A DNA stretch of 39,450 nucleotides from Candidatus Cloacimonadota bacterium (lineage in GTDB: Bacteria; Cloacimonadota; Cloacimonadia; Cloacimonadales; TCS61): assembly GCA_021108315.1 (NCBI GenBank), contig JAIORE010000223.1:1-39450 (forward strand), written 5' to 3'. The notes beneath the pieces were generated by a model. That model worked only from the letters and a program-made list of their open reading frames with translations. It was not told the DNA's origin and searched no databases. This document shows, one piece after another, positions 14,535 through 22,172 of this stretch. Both the position numbers and the translations under genes were made by a program. Every line of letters starts with the position of its first letter. Position 1 is the stretch's first letter.

Positions 14535-16457
14535 ATGGAAAATAAGCATCTGATAATGGGTACAGCTGGTCATGTAGATCATGGAAAGACTTCTTTGATA
14601 AAGGCGTTAACAGGTTATGATTGTGATACTCATAAGCAGGAAAAGGAGCGTGGAATTACCATAAATCTTGGTTTTACGCACTTTGATCTTGATGAGAAGA
14701 ATAGCCTTAGTATTGTAGATGTTCCCGGTCATGCAGATTTTATCAATACGATGGTTTCTGGTTCTGCGGGAATTGATTTTGTGCTTTTTGTCATTGCTGC
14801 CGATGAAGGAATTATGCCTCAAACTTATGAACATTTTGAGATTATGAAAATTCTTAATGTAAAAAGTGGTTTAATTGCTCTTACGAAAGTTGATTCCGTT
14901 GATAATGAACTTGTCGAGCTTGCTATAGAAGAGATCAATGATTTTGTACAGAATTCATTTTTAGAAGAAGCTCCCATTATATCGACTTCTTCACTTACAG
15001 GAACAGGAATTGATATTTTAAAAAGTGAAATTAACAAAATTTTTTCAAGTCTTAATCAAAAAGAATCAGTGGGATTTTTCAGAATGTATATTGATCGTAT
15101 TTTCACTGTAAAAGGTTTTGGGACAGTGGTGAATGGTTCTGTTTTATCTGGAAATTTGAGTAAAGATGATAAACTGTTTTTACTACCGGAAAACAGAGAG
15201 ATCAGGATCAGAAGTTTGCAACGTCATAGTAAAAATGTGGAACAAATTGTAGCTGGTGATCGTGGTTCATTGAATATTGCCGGACTAAAAAAAGATGAGT
15301 TCAAAAGAGGAATGGTTTTAAGTTCAAAATACATCAAACCCACCAAGATGATTGATGCCAAGATAAATTTATTAAAAAATAATATAGAAATAAATCGTTG
15401 GAGTCATTTGATTTTATTGATGGGAACTGTTCGGACGATTGCCAAGATGCATCTTATTGACAAAAATATAGTTAATGAAAATGGAGAAGCATTAGTTCAG
15501 TTTTATTTAGCGGAAGATATTATAGCAATAATCGGTGATAAATTCATCTTACGTGATACATCGGATACTCAAACCATTGGTGGTGGAGAAATTATTGATG
15601 CTTATCCATTGCACCATCGTAGAAGAAAGCAAAAAGATGTGGATGAATTGAGTTTATTGGCAAGTGGAGAATTATCAGAAATAATTTCGGTCAACGTGAG
15701 AAAATCAATTTTCCCAAGAGATGTGAAAGATCTTTCCAAAGAATTGAATATTATGGAAAGCGAAGTGCTCAAAGCAGTTAATGATGGTTTGGAAGAAGAT
15801 ATTGTTATTATCAAAACAGAAAATCCGGTTTTATTTACGGCAAAGATTAAAGAAAAAATCAAGAATGATATTATGATAAGTATCAAAGATTTTCATAAAA
15901 AAAATCCTTATGTAGAATCAGGTAGAAATTTCAAAGAATTAATGGGGATTTTTGGGAAAAATGAATCTGAAAATAATAAAATAGTTCTAAAAGAGATATT
16001 AAGAGGATTTATCGAAAGCAATACTTTGAAAGAAGCAGAAGGATCTTGGATTCTATCAAATCATAAAGTTATACTAAATGCAGAAGCAAAGAAGAAATTA
16101 GAGAAGATAGAAAATTTGATTACTAAATCTAATTTGAATCTAATAAAAATGTCAGAAATTTTCGATAACTTCAATAAAGATAAAAATACAGAAAAACAGA
16201 TAAAAATGATGCTGGAATATCTGGAAAGAAAAAACAGGATTAGAAAAATTGATGTATATTTTATTTCAGAAGAAAATTATTTGAGTGTGAAAAAGAAGTT
16301 GATAAATTATTTACAAAGTAATTCCCAAGAAGGTATAGTTCTGAAAGATTATAGGGATTTAATCGGAGTAAATAGGAAAGTTGCTATGCTGCTTTTAGAC
16401 TATTTTGAAAAACAAAAAGTTGTTTATAGTAGAGAAAATATTAGATTTTTAAGATAG
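14535..16457 (+). CDS. selB: Selenocysteine-specific elongation factor SelB
   Basis: The protein has 640 residues (E. coli SelB about 614) and GAGG precedes the ATG. The GTPase motifs are G12HVDHGKTS20, the switch region KEKERGITINLGF (37-49), DVPGHADF (62-69) and TKVD (117-120). Domains II and III follow, including GFGTVVNGSVLSG and RDTSDTQTIGGGEIID. The C-terminal half (about 370-640) is a series of winged-helix segments (LLDYFEKQKVVYSRENIRFLR at the end) that in SelB bind the SECIS hairpin of selenoprotein mRNAs. It delivers Sec-tRNA-Sec to the ribosome at UGA. Its divergent neighbour is tRNA-Sec. selA and selD are not in the window, and I saw no convincing selenoprotein gene here. Confidence 0.95.
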   Translation: MENKHLIMGTAGHVDHGKTSLIKALTGYDCDTHKQEKERGITINLGFTHFDLDEKNSLSIVDVPGHADFINTMVSGSAGIDFVLFVIAADEGIMPQTYEHFEIMKILNVKSGLIALTKVDSVDNELVELAIEEINDFVQNSFLEEAPIISTSSLTGTGIDILKSEINKIFSSLNQKESVGFFRMYIDRIFTVKGFGTVVNGSVLSGNLSKDDKLFLLPENREIRIRSLQRHSKNVEQIVAGDRGSLNIAGLKKDEFKRGMVLSSKYIKPTKMIDAKINLLKNNIEINRWSHLILLMGTVRTIAKMHLIDKNIVNENGEALVQFYLAEDIIAIIGDKFILRDTSDTQTIGGGEIIDAYPLHHRRRKQKDVDELSLLASGELSEIISVNVRKSIFPRDVKDLSKELNIMESEVLKAVNDGLEEDIVIIKTENPVLFTAKIKEKIKNDIMISIKDFHKKNPYVESGRNFKELMGIFGKNESENNKIVLKEILRGFIESNTLKEAEGSWILSNHKVILNAEAKKKLEKIENLITKSNLNLIKMSEIFDNFNKDKNTEKQIKMMLEYLERKNRIRKIDVYFISEENYLSVKKKLINYLQSNSQEGIVLKDYRDLIGVNRKVAMLLLDYFEKQKVVYSRENIRFLR

Positions 16458-16491
16458 TTTTTTATACATACTTTTTTAGTATGGAGGGCAA

Positions 16492-16773
16492 ATGAAGAGT
16501 GTAAAAGTTGAATTTAATATTCCCCAAGATATAATCTTACAATTAAATGAATCAATAGCAGAATTTAAATGCGAAATACTGAATAGTATTGCTATAGAAT
16601 TTTACAATAAAGGTAAATTAACTCTTGGAAAAGCCGCAGAATTAGCAAATCTATGTAAAAAAGATTTCATAAAATTGTTATCTAATAATAATTCCAGTCT
16701 TTTTAATTGGGATGAAAAAGAAATAAAAAATGAAATGGATTCGATTGATAGTTTTCTTAGGCAGGAAAATTAA
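16492..16773 (+). CDS. UPF0175 family antitoxin-like protein
   Basis: The protein has 93 residues. It starts with MKSVKVEFNIPQDIILQLNE and contains the family's helix-turn-helix-like ...YNKGKLTLGKAAELANL. A GGAGG site precedes the ATG. UPF0175 proteins commonly pair with DUF3368 PIN-domain proteins as toxin-antitoxin systems. Here its TAA overlaps the downstream ATG by one base, so the two are translationally coupled. It is 34 bases after selB and may be partly co-transcribed with it. Confidence 0.8.
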   Translation: MKSVKVEFNIPQDIILQLNESIAEFKCEILNSIAIEFYNKGKLTLGKAAELANLCKKDFIKLLSNNNSSLFNWDEKEIKNEMDSIDSFLRQEN

Positions 16774-17258
16774 TGAGAATTGTTATTAATTCATCACCGT
16801 TAATTACTTTATCGTGTATAAATGAATTAAAATTGTTAGAAAAACTCTTTGATGAAATATTCATACCTGAAGCTGTTTATACTGAAACTGTTATTAATGG
16901 AAGTGATAAAAAGTTAGAAAAAGAAATTAGAGAACTCAAAAAAATCAAAGTTATAGCAGTTAAGAATTATCATCTTGTTGAATTTATTGCTGATGTTTTA
17001 GACGAAGGTGAAGCTGAAGTAATTGCTCTTGCGAAAGAAATGCAAATTAAAACAGTAGTTATTGATGAACTGAAAGGTAGAAAATATGCACGAAAGCATG
17101 ATCTACAGACTATTGGAAGCTTAGGGATACTTGTTTTAGGTAAGCACAGAAAATATATAAAAGATGTTACTTCTAATCTCAAAAAGATGGAAGATTATGG
17201 AATTAGAATTGGTGAAAGATTGAAAATAGAAATTCTTACAAAAGCTGACGAAATTTGA
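16773..17258 (+). CDS. DUF3368 PIN-domain protein, probable toxin
   Basis: The protein has 161 residues. The opening MRIVINSSPLITLSCI is the DUF3368 signature, with Asn6 in place of the first acidic residue of many PIN nucleases. Others are kept: E38 (VYTE), E78/E80 (LDEGEAEVIALAK) and D98 (VVIDELKGRKYA). The family is taken to be the RNase partner of UPF0175 proteins. Whether Asn6 lowers activity is unknown, as Asn variants also occur in the family. It is 10 bases upstream of the DUF4159 gene. Confidence 0.8.
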   Translation: MRIVINSSPLITLSCINELKLLEKLFDEIFIPEAVYTETVINGSDKKLEKEIRELKKIKVIAVKNYHLVEFIADVLDEGEAEVIALAKEMQIKTVVIDELKGRKYARKHDLQTIGSLGILVLGKHRKYIKDVTSNLKKMEDYGIRIGERLKIEILTKADEI

Positions 17259-17268
17259 GTAAAAAATT

Positions 17269-17922
17269 ATGAATAAAAAAGCACAATATTTTATCCTAAT
17301 AATATGTTCTTTAGTCATATTATCGGCTACAGAAAAACCGAAATTAGCTCGACTTCATTATGATGGTGGTGGTGATTGGTATAATGATCCGGACATCCTT
17401 CCGAATATTGCGAATTATTTGAATACCATGATAAAAAGTGATTTTGCCAAAGATCAAGCAGTGGTGAAACCATCTGAATCAAAATTATTTGATTATCCGT
17501 TCGTTTTTATGACAGGTCACGGGAATATAAAGTTTTCTGATAAGGATGCCAAAAACCTCAGGGATTATCTGTTGATGGGTGGATTTCTTTATGCCGACGA
17601 TGATTATGGAATGGATGAATCTTTTAGAATTGCAATGAAAAAGGTTTTTCCTGAAAAAAATCTGATTGAGCTTCCCTCAAATCACGAGATTTATAGTTCA
17701 TTTTATATTTTTAATGATGGTCTACCAAAAACACATAAACATGATGATGATCGTCCCCAAGCATTTGCTATATTTGATGATAACGGCAGAATTATGGTTT
17801 TATACACATTTGAATCAAATATTAGCGATGGTTGGTCGAATACTCATGATGATCCCACTGAAATTCGAGATTTAGCTTTCAAATTCGGAGCAAATATCTT
17901 TTATTACGTTCTCACTCATTAG
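17269..17922 (+). CDS. Exported DUF4159 domain protein
   Basis: The protein has 217 residues with a signal peptide (MNKKAQYFILIICSLVILSA). The DUF4159 features are LARLHYDGGGDWYNDPDILP near the N-terminus, then FVFMTGHGNIKFSDKDAKNL, GGFLYADDDYGMDESFR and a final WSNTHDDPTEIRDLAFKFG. The fold is expected to be glutamine-amidotransferase-like without its nucleophile. The family occurs as part of larger membrane proteins or as secreted single domains, often near MoxR/BatA genes, none of which are here. The role is unknown. Confidence 0.82.
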   Translation: MNKKAQYFILIICSLVILSATEKPKLARLHYDGGGDWYNDPDILPNIANYLNTMIKSDFAKDQAVVKPSESKLFDYPFVFMTGHGNIKFSDKDAKNLRDYLLMGGFLYADDDYGMDESFRIAMKKVFPEKNLIELPSNHEIYSSFYIFNDGLPKTHKHDDDRPQAFAIFDDNGRIMVLYTFESNISDGWSNTHDDPTEIRDLAFKFGANIFYYVLTH

Positions 17923-17925
17923 ATT

Positions 17926-18660
17926 ATGAAAATTTATATTGCGTCTGATTTTCATCTCAAGTTTCAGGAGAGTAGGGAAGACCTTCAAAGACGTGAGAGA
18001 GTTCAAGTTTTTCTCAGGTCTCTTATAGGAAAAGCAGATGTTTTGATATTAAATGGTGATATTTTTGATCTTTGGTTTGTTTGGAAAAAAGTGATTATCA
18101 AAAGTTATTTCCCGATTTTGAAAATATTAGCAGATATCAGAGAAAGTGGATGTCGTATAATTTTTATTGCTGGTAATCATGATTTTTGGTTTGGAGATTT
18201 TTTATCAAATTATCTAGATATTGAAGTCTATCAAGATTCTTTCTCAGGAACTTTAGATGGATTGAAAATGTTTGTAACTCATGGTGATCAATACACTACT
18301 AATGACAAGAGATACCAGATTTTTAGGGCGTTCATTAGAAATAGGATAATTACGAAAACCTTTGAAACTTTGCATCCGGATTTTGCTTTGAGTATCGGTT
18401 CAAAACTATCCAGATCAAGTAGAAGGAGTAAAATTCCAATTTCAGTAACTCAAAAAAGGGAGAATGGATTAATTGATTTTGCCAAGAAAAAAGTAAGAGA
18501 TAATGATCTTATTGTGATGGGTCACTCTCATCTTCCCAAGAAAATTGAATTTGAAAAAGGTATTTATGTCAATTCCGGTGATTGGATAAAGCATAATACA
18601 TATGTAAAAATTATTGACGGAAAAATTGAATTGAAAGAATTTATATTTAACTCTGAATAG
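17926..18660 (+). CDS. LpxH-like UDP-2,3-diacylglucosamine pyrophosphatase / calcineurin-like phosphoesterase
   Basis: The protein has 244 residues. The metal-binding set of the LpxH group is complete: D8 and H10 (ASDFHL), D45 (NGDIFDLW), N84-H85-D86 (AGNHD), H119 (VTHGD) and H200/H202 (GHSH). LpxH removes UMP from UDP-2,3-diacylglucosamine in lipid A synthesis at the inner membrane. The GDIFDLW and GNHDFWFG stretches favour LpxH or its close paralogues over general phosphodiesterases. It starts three bases after the DUF4159 stop. Other lpx genes are absent from the window, so exact function is likely but not proven. Confidence 0.78.
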   Translation: MKIYIASDFHLKFQESREDLQRRERVQVFLRSLIGKADVLILNGDIFDLWFVWKKVIIKSYFPILKILADIRESGCRIIFIAGNHDFWFGDFLSNYLDIEVYQDSFSGTLDGLKMFVTHGDQYTTNDKRYQIFRAFIRNRIITKTFETLHPDFALSIGSKLSRSSRRSKIPISVTQKRENGLIDFAKKKVRDNDLIVMGHSHLPKKIEFEKGIYVNSGDWIKHNTYVKIIDGKIELKEFIFNSE

Positions 18661-18704
18661 GAAGAGTTTTTATCTCATTTAAATTCAGAAAGAAGGAGAG
18701 AAAA

Positions 18705-19289
18705 ATGAAAAAATTATTAGTATTATTAGCACTACTAAGCATTTTGGTAGGAGCAGGAGGAGTAGTAGCAATGGAAAAAGAAATTATCAAAGTAAAAATG
18801 GTGACAAGTGAAGGAATTATCGAACTCGAATTGTTCCCTGAGAAAGCACCAATAACAGTTGCAAATTTCGTAAAATATGCAGAGGACGGTTTTTATAATG
18901 GTTTGGTTTTTCATCGAATAATGAGTAATTTTATGATTCAAGGTGGTGGTTTCGATATTGATAATAATTACATTAATCCAACTCAAAAACCTATAAAAAA
19001 TGAGGCTAATAATGGATTAAGCAATGAAATTGGTACTATCGCAATGGCAAGAACCAACGCTCCACATTCTGCAACATCACAATTTTTTATTAACGTGAAA
19101 AATAATCAAATGTTGAATTATCGAGATGAAAGAAACTGGGGATATTGTGTTTTTGGAAAAATTACGAAAGGAATAGAAGTTGTTAATAAAATAAAAATGA
19201 CTCCCACAACTGCTGATCCAAGGTCGGGAGAAAAATCAGTTCCGACTAAGAAAGTTATTATAAATAAAGTTATAATTATCAAAGAATAG
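18705..19289 (+). CDS. Exported cyclophilin-type peptidyl-prolyl isomerase
   Basis: The protein has 194 residues with an AAGGAG site and a signal peptide (MKKLLVLLALLSILVGAGG, cleavage near VVA-M). The cyclophilin core carries catalytic R71 in VFHRIMSNFMIQGG, SQFFINV (125-131) and YCVFGKI. The Trp of the drug-binding site is Phe in this VFG context, as in E. coli PpiA. It catalyses proline cis-trans isomerisation of exported proteins in the periplasm. It is followed after three bases by a second cyclophilin gene. Confidence 0.92.
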   Translation: MKKLLVLLALLSILVGAGGVVAMEKEIIKVKMVTSEGIIELELFPEKAPITVANFVKYAEDGFYNGLVFHRIMSNFMIQGGGFDIDNNYINPTQKPIKNEANNGLSNEIGTIAMARTNAPHSATSQFFINVKNNQMLNYRDERNWGYCVFGKITKGIEVVNKIKMTPTTADPRSGEKSVPTKKVIINKVIIIKE

Positions 19290-19292
19290 TTT

Positions 19293-20111
19293 ATGAAGTT
19301 TCAAAGGTTGTTATTCTTCATTATTGCTTTTCTGTTTACATATTGTGCATTTTCTCTTAGGCAAGCTGTAATTATTACAAATTATGGAAGTATTAGTATA
19401 AATCTTTATGATAAAACTGTTCCAATAGCTGTTGAGAATTTTATTGGATTAGCAACTGGTGAAAAAGAGTGGATTGATTCAAAAACAGGTGAAACAAAGA
19501 ATGAGCCTTTTTATGATAATCTTATCTTTCATAGAGTTATAAAAGATTTTATGATTCAAACAGGTTGTCCACTGGGAACTGGGACAGGAAATCCCGGTTA
19601 TAGTTTTCAAGATGAGATTCCTGGTGAACAAAAACTTGTTGAGGGTAAAATAGATTCAAAAGAAGAGAGCATTGCAATCTATTATGATGTAATAATTCCT
19701 TATTTAAGCAATAACAAAAATCCAAATACTGAAATTTTGCAGATAGCGATGGAATGTGGGCAAACTAAATCTACTGAACCTTTAATGTATCTGAATGTAG
19801 ATGATATTCTAAGTAAAATGGATTATTATGAAGATGTCTATTATCAGAAATACAGATTTGAAGTTGATTATGCTACCGTGTGTATGGCAAATAACGGACC
19901 AAATACCAATGGTTCGCAATTCTTTATCGTTACCAAAAAAGATGGAGCAACTTGGTTAAATGGGAAACACACGGTCTTTGGAAGAGTGACCAGTGGGATG
20001 GAAGTGGTTCATAAGATTGAGAATTTACCTACTGGAAAAGACGATAAACCTTTAGAGAAGAATAAAGCAGTCATAAAAAAGATTATAATTGTTCCTGATA
20101 AGAAAAAATGA
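19293..20111 (+). CDS. Exported cyclophilin-type isomerase with a large internal insertion
   Basis: The protein has 272 residues: N-terminal hydrophobic segment (FFIIAFLFTYCAF), then a cyclophilin split by an insertion. The first half holds R81 in LIFHRVIKDFMIQTGCP and the eukaryote-like loop GEKEWIDSKTGETKNEPF. The second half resumes at VCMANNGPNTNGSQFFIV with W221 and H226 (WLNGKHTVFGRV). Residues about 112-195 (rich in Asp/Tyr/Glu, e.g. MDYYEDVYYQKYRFE) interrupt the fold where other cyclophilins have a short loop. The catalytic residues are intact, so activity is expected. The insertion may bind a client or partner. It is the last gene of the plus-strand run, ending at the terminator. 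Confidence 0.9.
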   Translation: MKFQRLLFFIIAFLFTYCAFSLRQAVIITNYGSISINLYDKTVPIAVENFIGLATGEKEWIDSKTGETKNEPFYDNLIFHRVIKDFMIQTGCPLGTGTGNPGYSFQDEIPGEQKLVEGKIDSKEESIAIYYDVIIPYLSNNKNPNTEILQIAMECGQTKSTEPLMYLNVDDILSKMDYYEDVYYQKYRFEVDYATVCMANNGPNTNGSQFFIVTKKDGATWLNGKHTVFGRVTSGMEVVHKIENLPTGKDDKPLEKNKAVIKKIIIVPDKKK

Positions 20112-20118
20112 TAAAATT

Positions 20119-20142
20119 AAAGCCCTCAAACTTGAGGGCTTT
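20119..20142. terminator. Rho-independent terminator
   Basis: AAAGCCCTCAA and TTGAGGGCTTT form a perfect 11-base-pair stem with a two-base loop, followed by TGTTTATTT. It begins eight bases after the stop of the second cyclophilin gene. An A-run on the other side may let it also act for the convergent gene. Confidence 0.92.
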
Positions 20143-20175
20143 GTTTATTTAAAGTACATTAACACGGTTAATGCA

Positions 20176-20270
20176 CTCCGAAGTTTCGACTTGAAAGGAA
20201 CGTCGAGTCGAGAAACGATATTACTCAAGTTTTGCTCGAGTCGTCGTCAAACTTCCTTACGACTCGAAAA
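20176..20270. repeat. Imperfect inverted repeat rich in CGAGTCG
   Basis: GTTTCGACTTGAAAGGAACG and GTCGAGTCGAGAAAC are mirrored imperfectly by TTTGCTCGAGTCGTCGTC and TTCCTTACGACTCGAAAA. The CTCGAGTCG words resemble the GACTCGGGATTTT family. It lies between the terminator and the end of the convergent gene. Confidence 0.5.
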
Positions 20271-20271
20271 T

Positions 20272-21999
20272 TTACTTCATCAAAATCATTTTCTTAGTTA
20301 CTGTATATCTCCCGTTTTTCAATTTATACAGATAAATTCCTGATGAAACAGGATTTCCGATTTCATCTGTTCCGTCCCAAATCACTGAATGAATACCAGC
20401 TGGAAGATGTTCATTAATCAATTTCTTAACTTTCTTTCCTTTAACATTATAAACAATAATTTCAGTATTTACATAGTTAAAAGTAGTTGAGAAACTAATT
20501 GTTGTAGAAGGATTGAACGGATTCGGATAATTTAAAATTTGGTATCCATATTTTTCTGCAATTATTGATAAATTGGAAATAGAAGTAAAATCTATATTCA
20601 GGATTGCTGCCAGTTGTATCGGATCAACTTCTCCCTGATTGTGTGTACCGCTAAATGCGAATCTACCATGAGACATATAATGTAAACCAATTATTGGGAA
20701 AAAAAGCTCGTTCTCAAGCATTGGATTGTTTACTATTACTAAACCCATATTGACAGTGTTTCCACAGATACTGCAAGTCTCCACACCGTTTGCTTGTAAA
20801 TAAGTAAGATAACACACATCTGTTGGAGGGGTTTGTCCAAATATAATTTCCGGCAAATCACTAATCTCTTTTATGATAGCTTCTGAAATTTCTTGTCCGT
20901 CATCTATTCCCAGATTATGAGTTTGTGGATTTCCCTGATCTGTTTCAAAATGAATCTCTGCCGGATTATTCAATCCATCATTATCATCATCATTTTCTGT
21001 AGAAATATTAAGATGTTCAATATCAAACGGAGCCAGAATTTTCTTAATCAGTTCTATATCAACTCGAAGTGTATCTCCTTGAATAATACTGGAAAAACTT
21101 CCATGTTCCATGAAATGGAGCATCATATAAGGAATATTCATCTCCAATTGTCGCAGAGGATTATGTATGGTTACGTATCCCATATTAGCTGTTTCTCCAC
21201 AAATCTGGCAGGTATAAAAACCATAAGCATAATTATCCACTGCATAACATTCGGTTTCCAAAACTTCTCGCGGCAATGAATCTACAACGGTTTTATAGAT
21301 TTTTGCAATAGAATCGGCAGATGAAGGATAAATATAAAAGCTATCGGTTCCCAGAAGTATTTCTTCTTTATAAGTAAGGAAATCATTATCAGTATCACCT
21401 ACAACAGGAAGCCAGTGTTCATCTGCATTTAACTGTGGTGCAACAACTCCCATTAAAATAGCAGCAGCTACAGGTATAGATCGTTTCAATGCTTTTGAAA
21501 AAATGCTGTTTTTTGGGGTTTCGGAATGGACGAGTTCTTCACATTCATCATGAATATTTCTATAATATTTGAATAGAGAAGGAGTTATTCGGCATTCCGG
21601 GCAAATCCAATGGAATAAAAGTTCCTGCTCTTTTCCTTGGAAATTATTAGAAGTATAACCATTTTCAATGAAATTGTTTACACAACAAGAAGGATATCCG
21701 AATAGGAAACCTTCAGTTTTCATATCTTTCTTTTGATGATCAATCGGTTTATAAGAAAAGAATTTTTCATAATATTCAAGATAATGTCTGCTTTTACTGA
21801 AAACAGTTTCATAAATTGTTCTTCCATTCTTCAGCTTTCTGGGGATTAATTCAGCTTTCAATCCTAAATATTTTAATAATTTAAGCTCTTTTGAAGTTAT
21901 TTTAATCTCCCAGCGACTCAATGGTTTTATCCTTTCTTTTGTTAATAAAGATAGATACGTAAACTGGAAATCAATTTTTTTGAAATTAAAGTTTTTCAT
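20272..21999 (-). CDS. Secreted protein with duplicated Cys/His motif unit, internal signal-like helix and C-terminal sorting tail
   Basis: The protein has 575 residues; I chose the ATG at 21999 because GGAGG precedes it. Residues 1-165 are a soluble domain with GYPSCCVNNF (C105, C106) and CPEC (C133, C136), faintly like DUF483. A hydrophobic stretch at 174-188, followed by LNA-DEHW, looks like a signal peptide placed internally. Two units of about 145 residues follow. Each has an Asp-rich, calcium-loop-like start (GDTDNDFLTYKEE; NDDDNDGLNNPAE), then C-x12-CxxC-x27-HxxxH (C251, C264, C267, H295, H299; C396, C409, C412, H440, H444) embedded in CxICGxTxNMG and LHxMxHGxF. Residues 489-575 are the sorting domain (NYPNPFNPSTT to KKMILMK). 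The units look metal-binding (Zn or similar). I do not recognise the family. Confidence 0.85.
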   Translation of the reverse strand: MKNFNFKKIDFQFTYLSLLTKERIKPLSRWEIKITSKELKLLKYLGLKAELIPRKLKNGRTIYETVFSKSRHYLEYYEKFFSYKPIDHQKKDMKTEGFLFGYPSCCVNNFIENGYTSNNFQGKEQELLFHWICPECRITPSLFKYYRNIHDECEELVHSETPKNSIFSKALKRSIPVAAAILMGVVAPQLNADEHWLPVVGDTDNDFLTYKEEILLGTDSFYIYPSSADSIAKIYKTVVDSLPREVLETECYAVDNYAYGFYTCQICGETANMGYVTIHNPLRQLEMNIPYMMLHFMEHGSFSSIIQGDTLRVDIELIKKILAPFDIEHLNISTENDDDNDGLNNPAEIHFETDQGNPQTHNLGIDDGQEISEAIIKEISDLPEIIFGQTPPTDVCYLTYLQANGVETCSICGNTVNMGLVIVNNPMLENELFFPIIGLHYMSHGRFAFSGTHNQGEVDPIQLAAILNIDFTSISNLSIIAEKYGYQILNYPNPFNPSTTISFSTTFNYVNTEIIVYNVKGKKVKKLINEHLPAGIHSVIWDGTDEIGNPVSSGIYLYKLKNGRYTVTKKMILMK

Positions 22000-22060
22000 T
22001 TTATCCTCCAAATTTTTCCTTAGTAATTTTTAATCCGGATTAACCAGAACCAAAAGGATT

Positions 22061-22088
22061 CACCGCAAAGACGCTAATTCGCAAAGAT
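22061..22088. repeat. Dispersed repeat, ACCGCAAAGACGC type
   Basis: CACCGCAAAGACGCTAATTC followed by GCAAAGAT, in the 173-base spacer between secreted-protein genes, is the short ACGCAAAGACGC repeat class common in environmental genomes. A related word group (CAGCGTT...CTTTACGTGA) occurs near 6603-6650 on the other strand. Confidence 0.45.
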
Positions 22089-22172
22089 CAAATGTTCAAA
22101 TATGATTTTGTCTCTGTAATTCACTATTAATTTTTAAAATTTCATTAAGATTTGTCCAGTGAAATGTGAATA

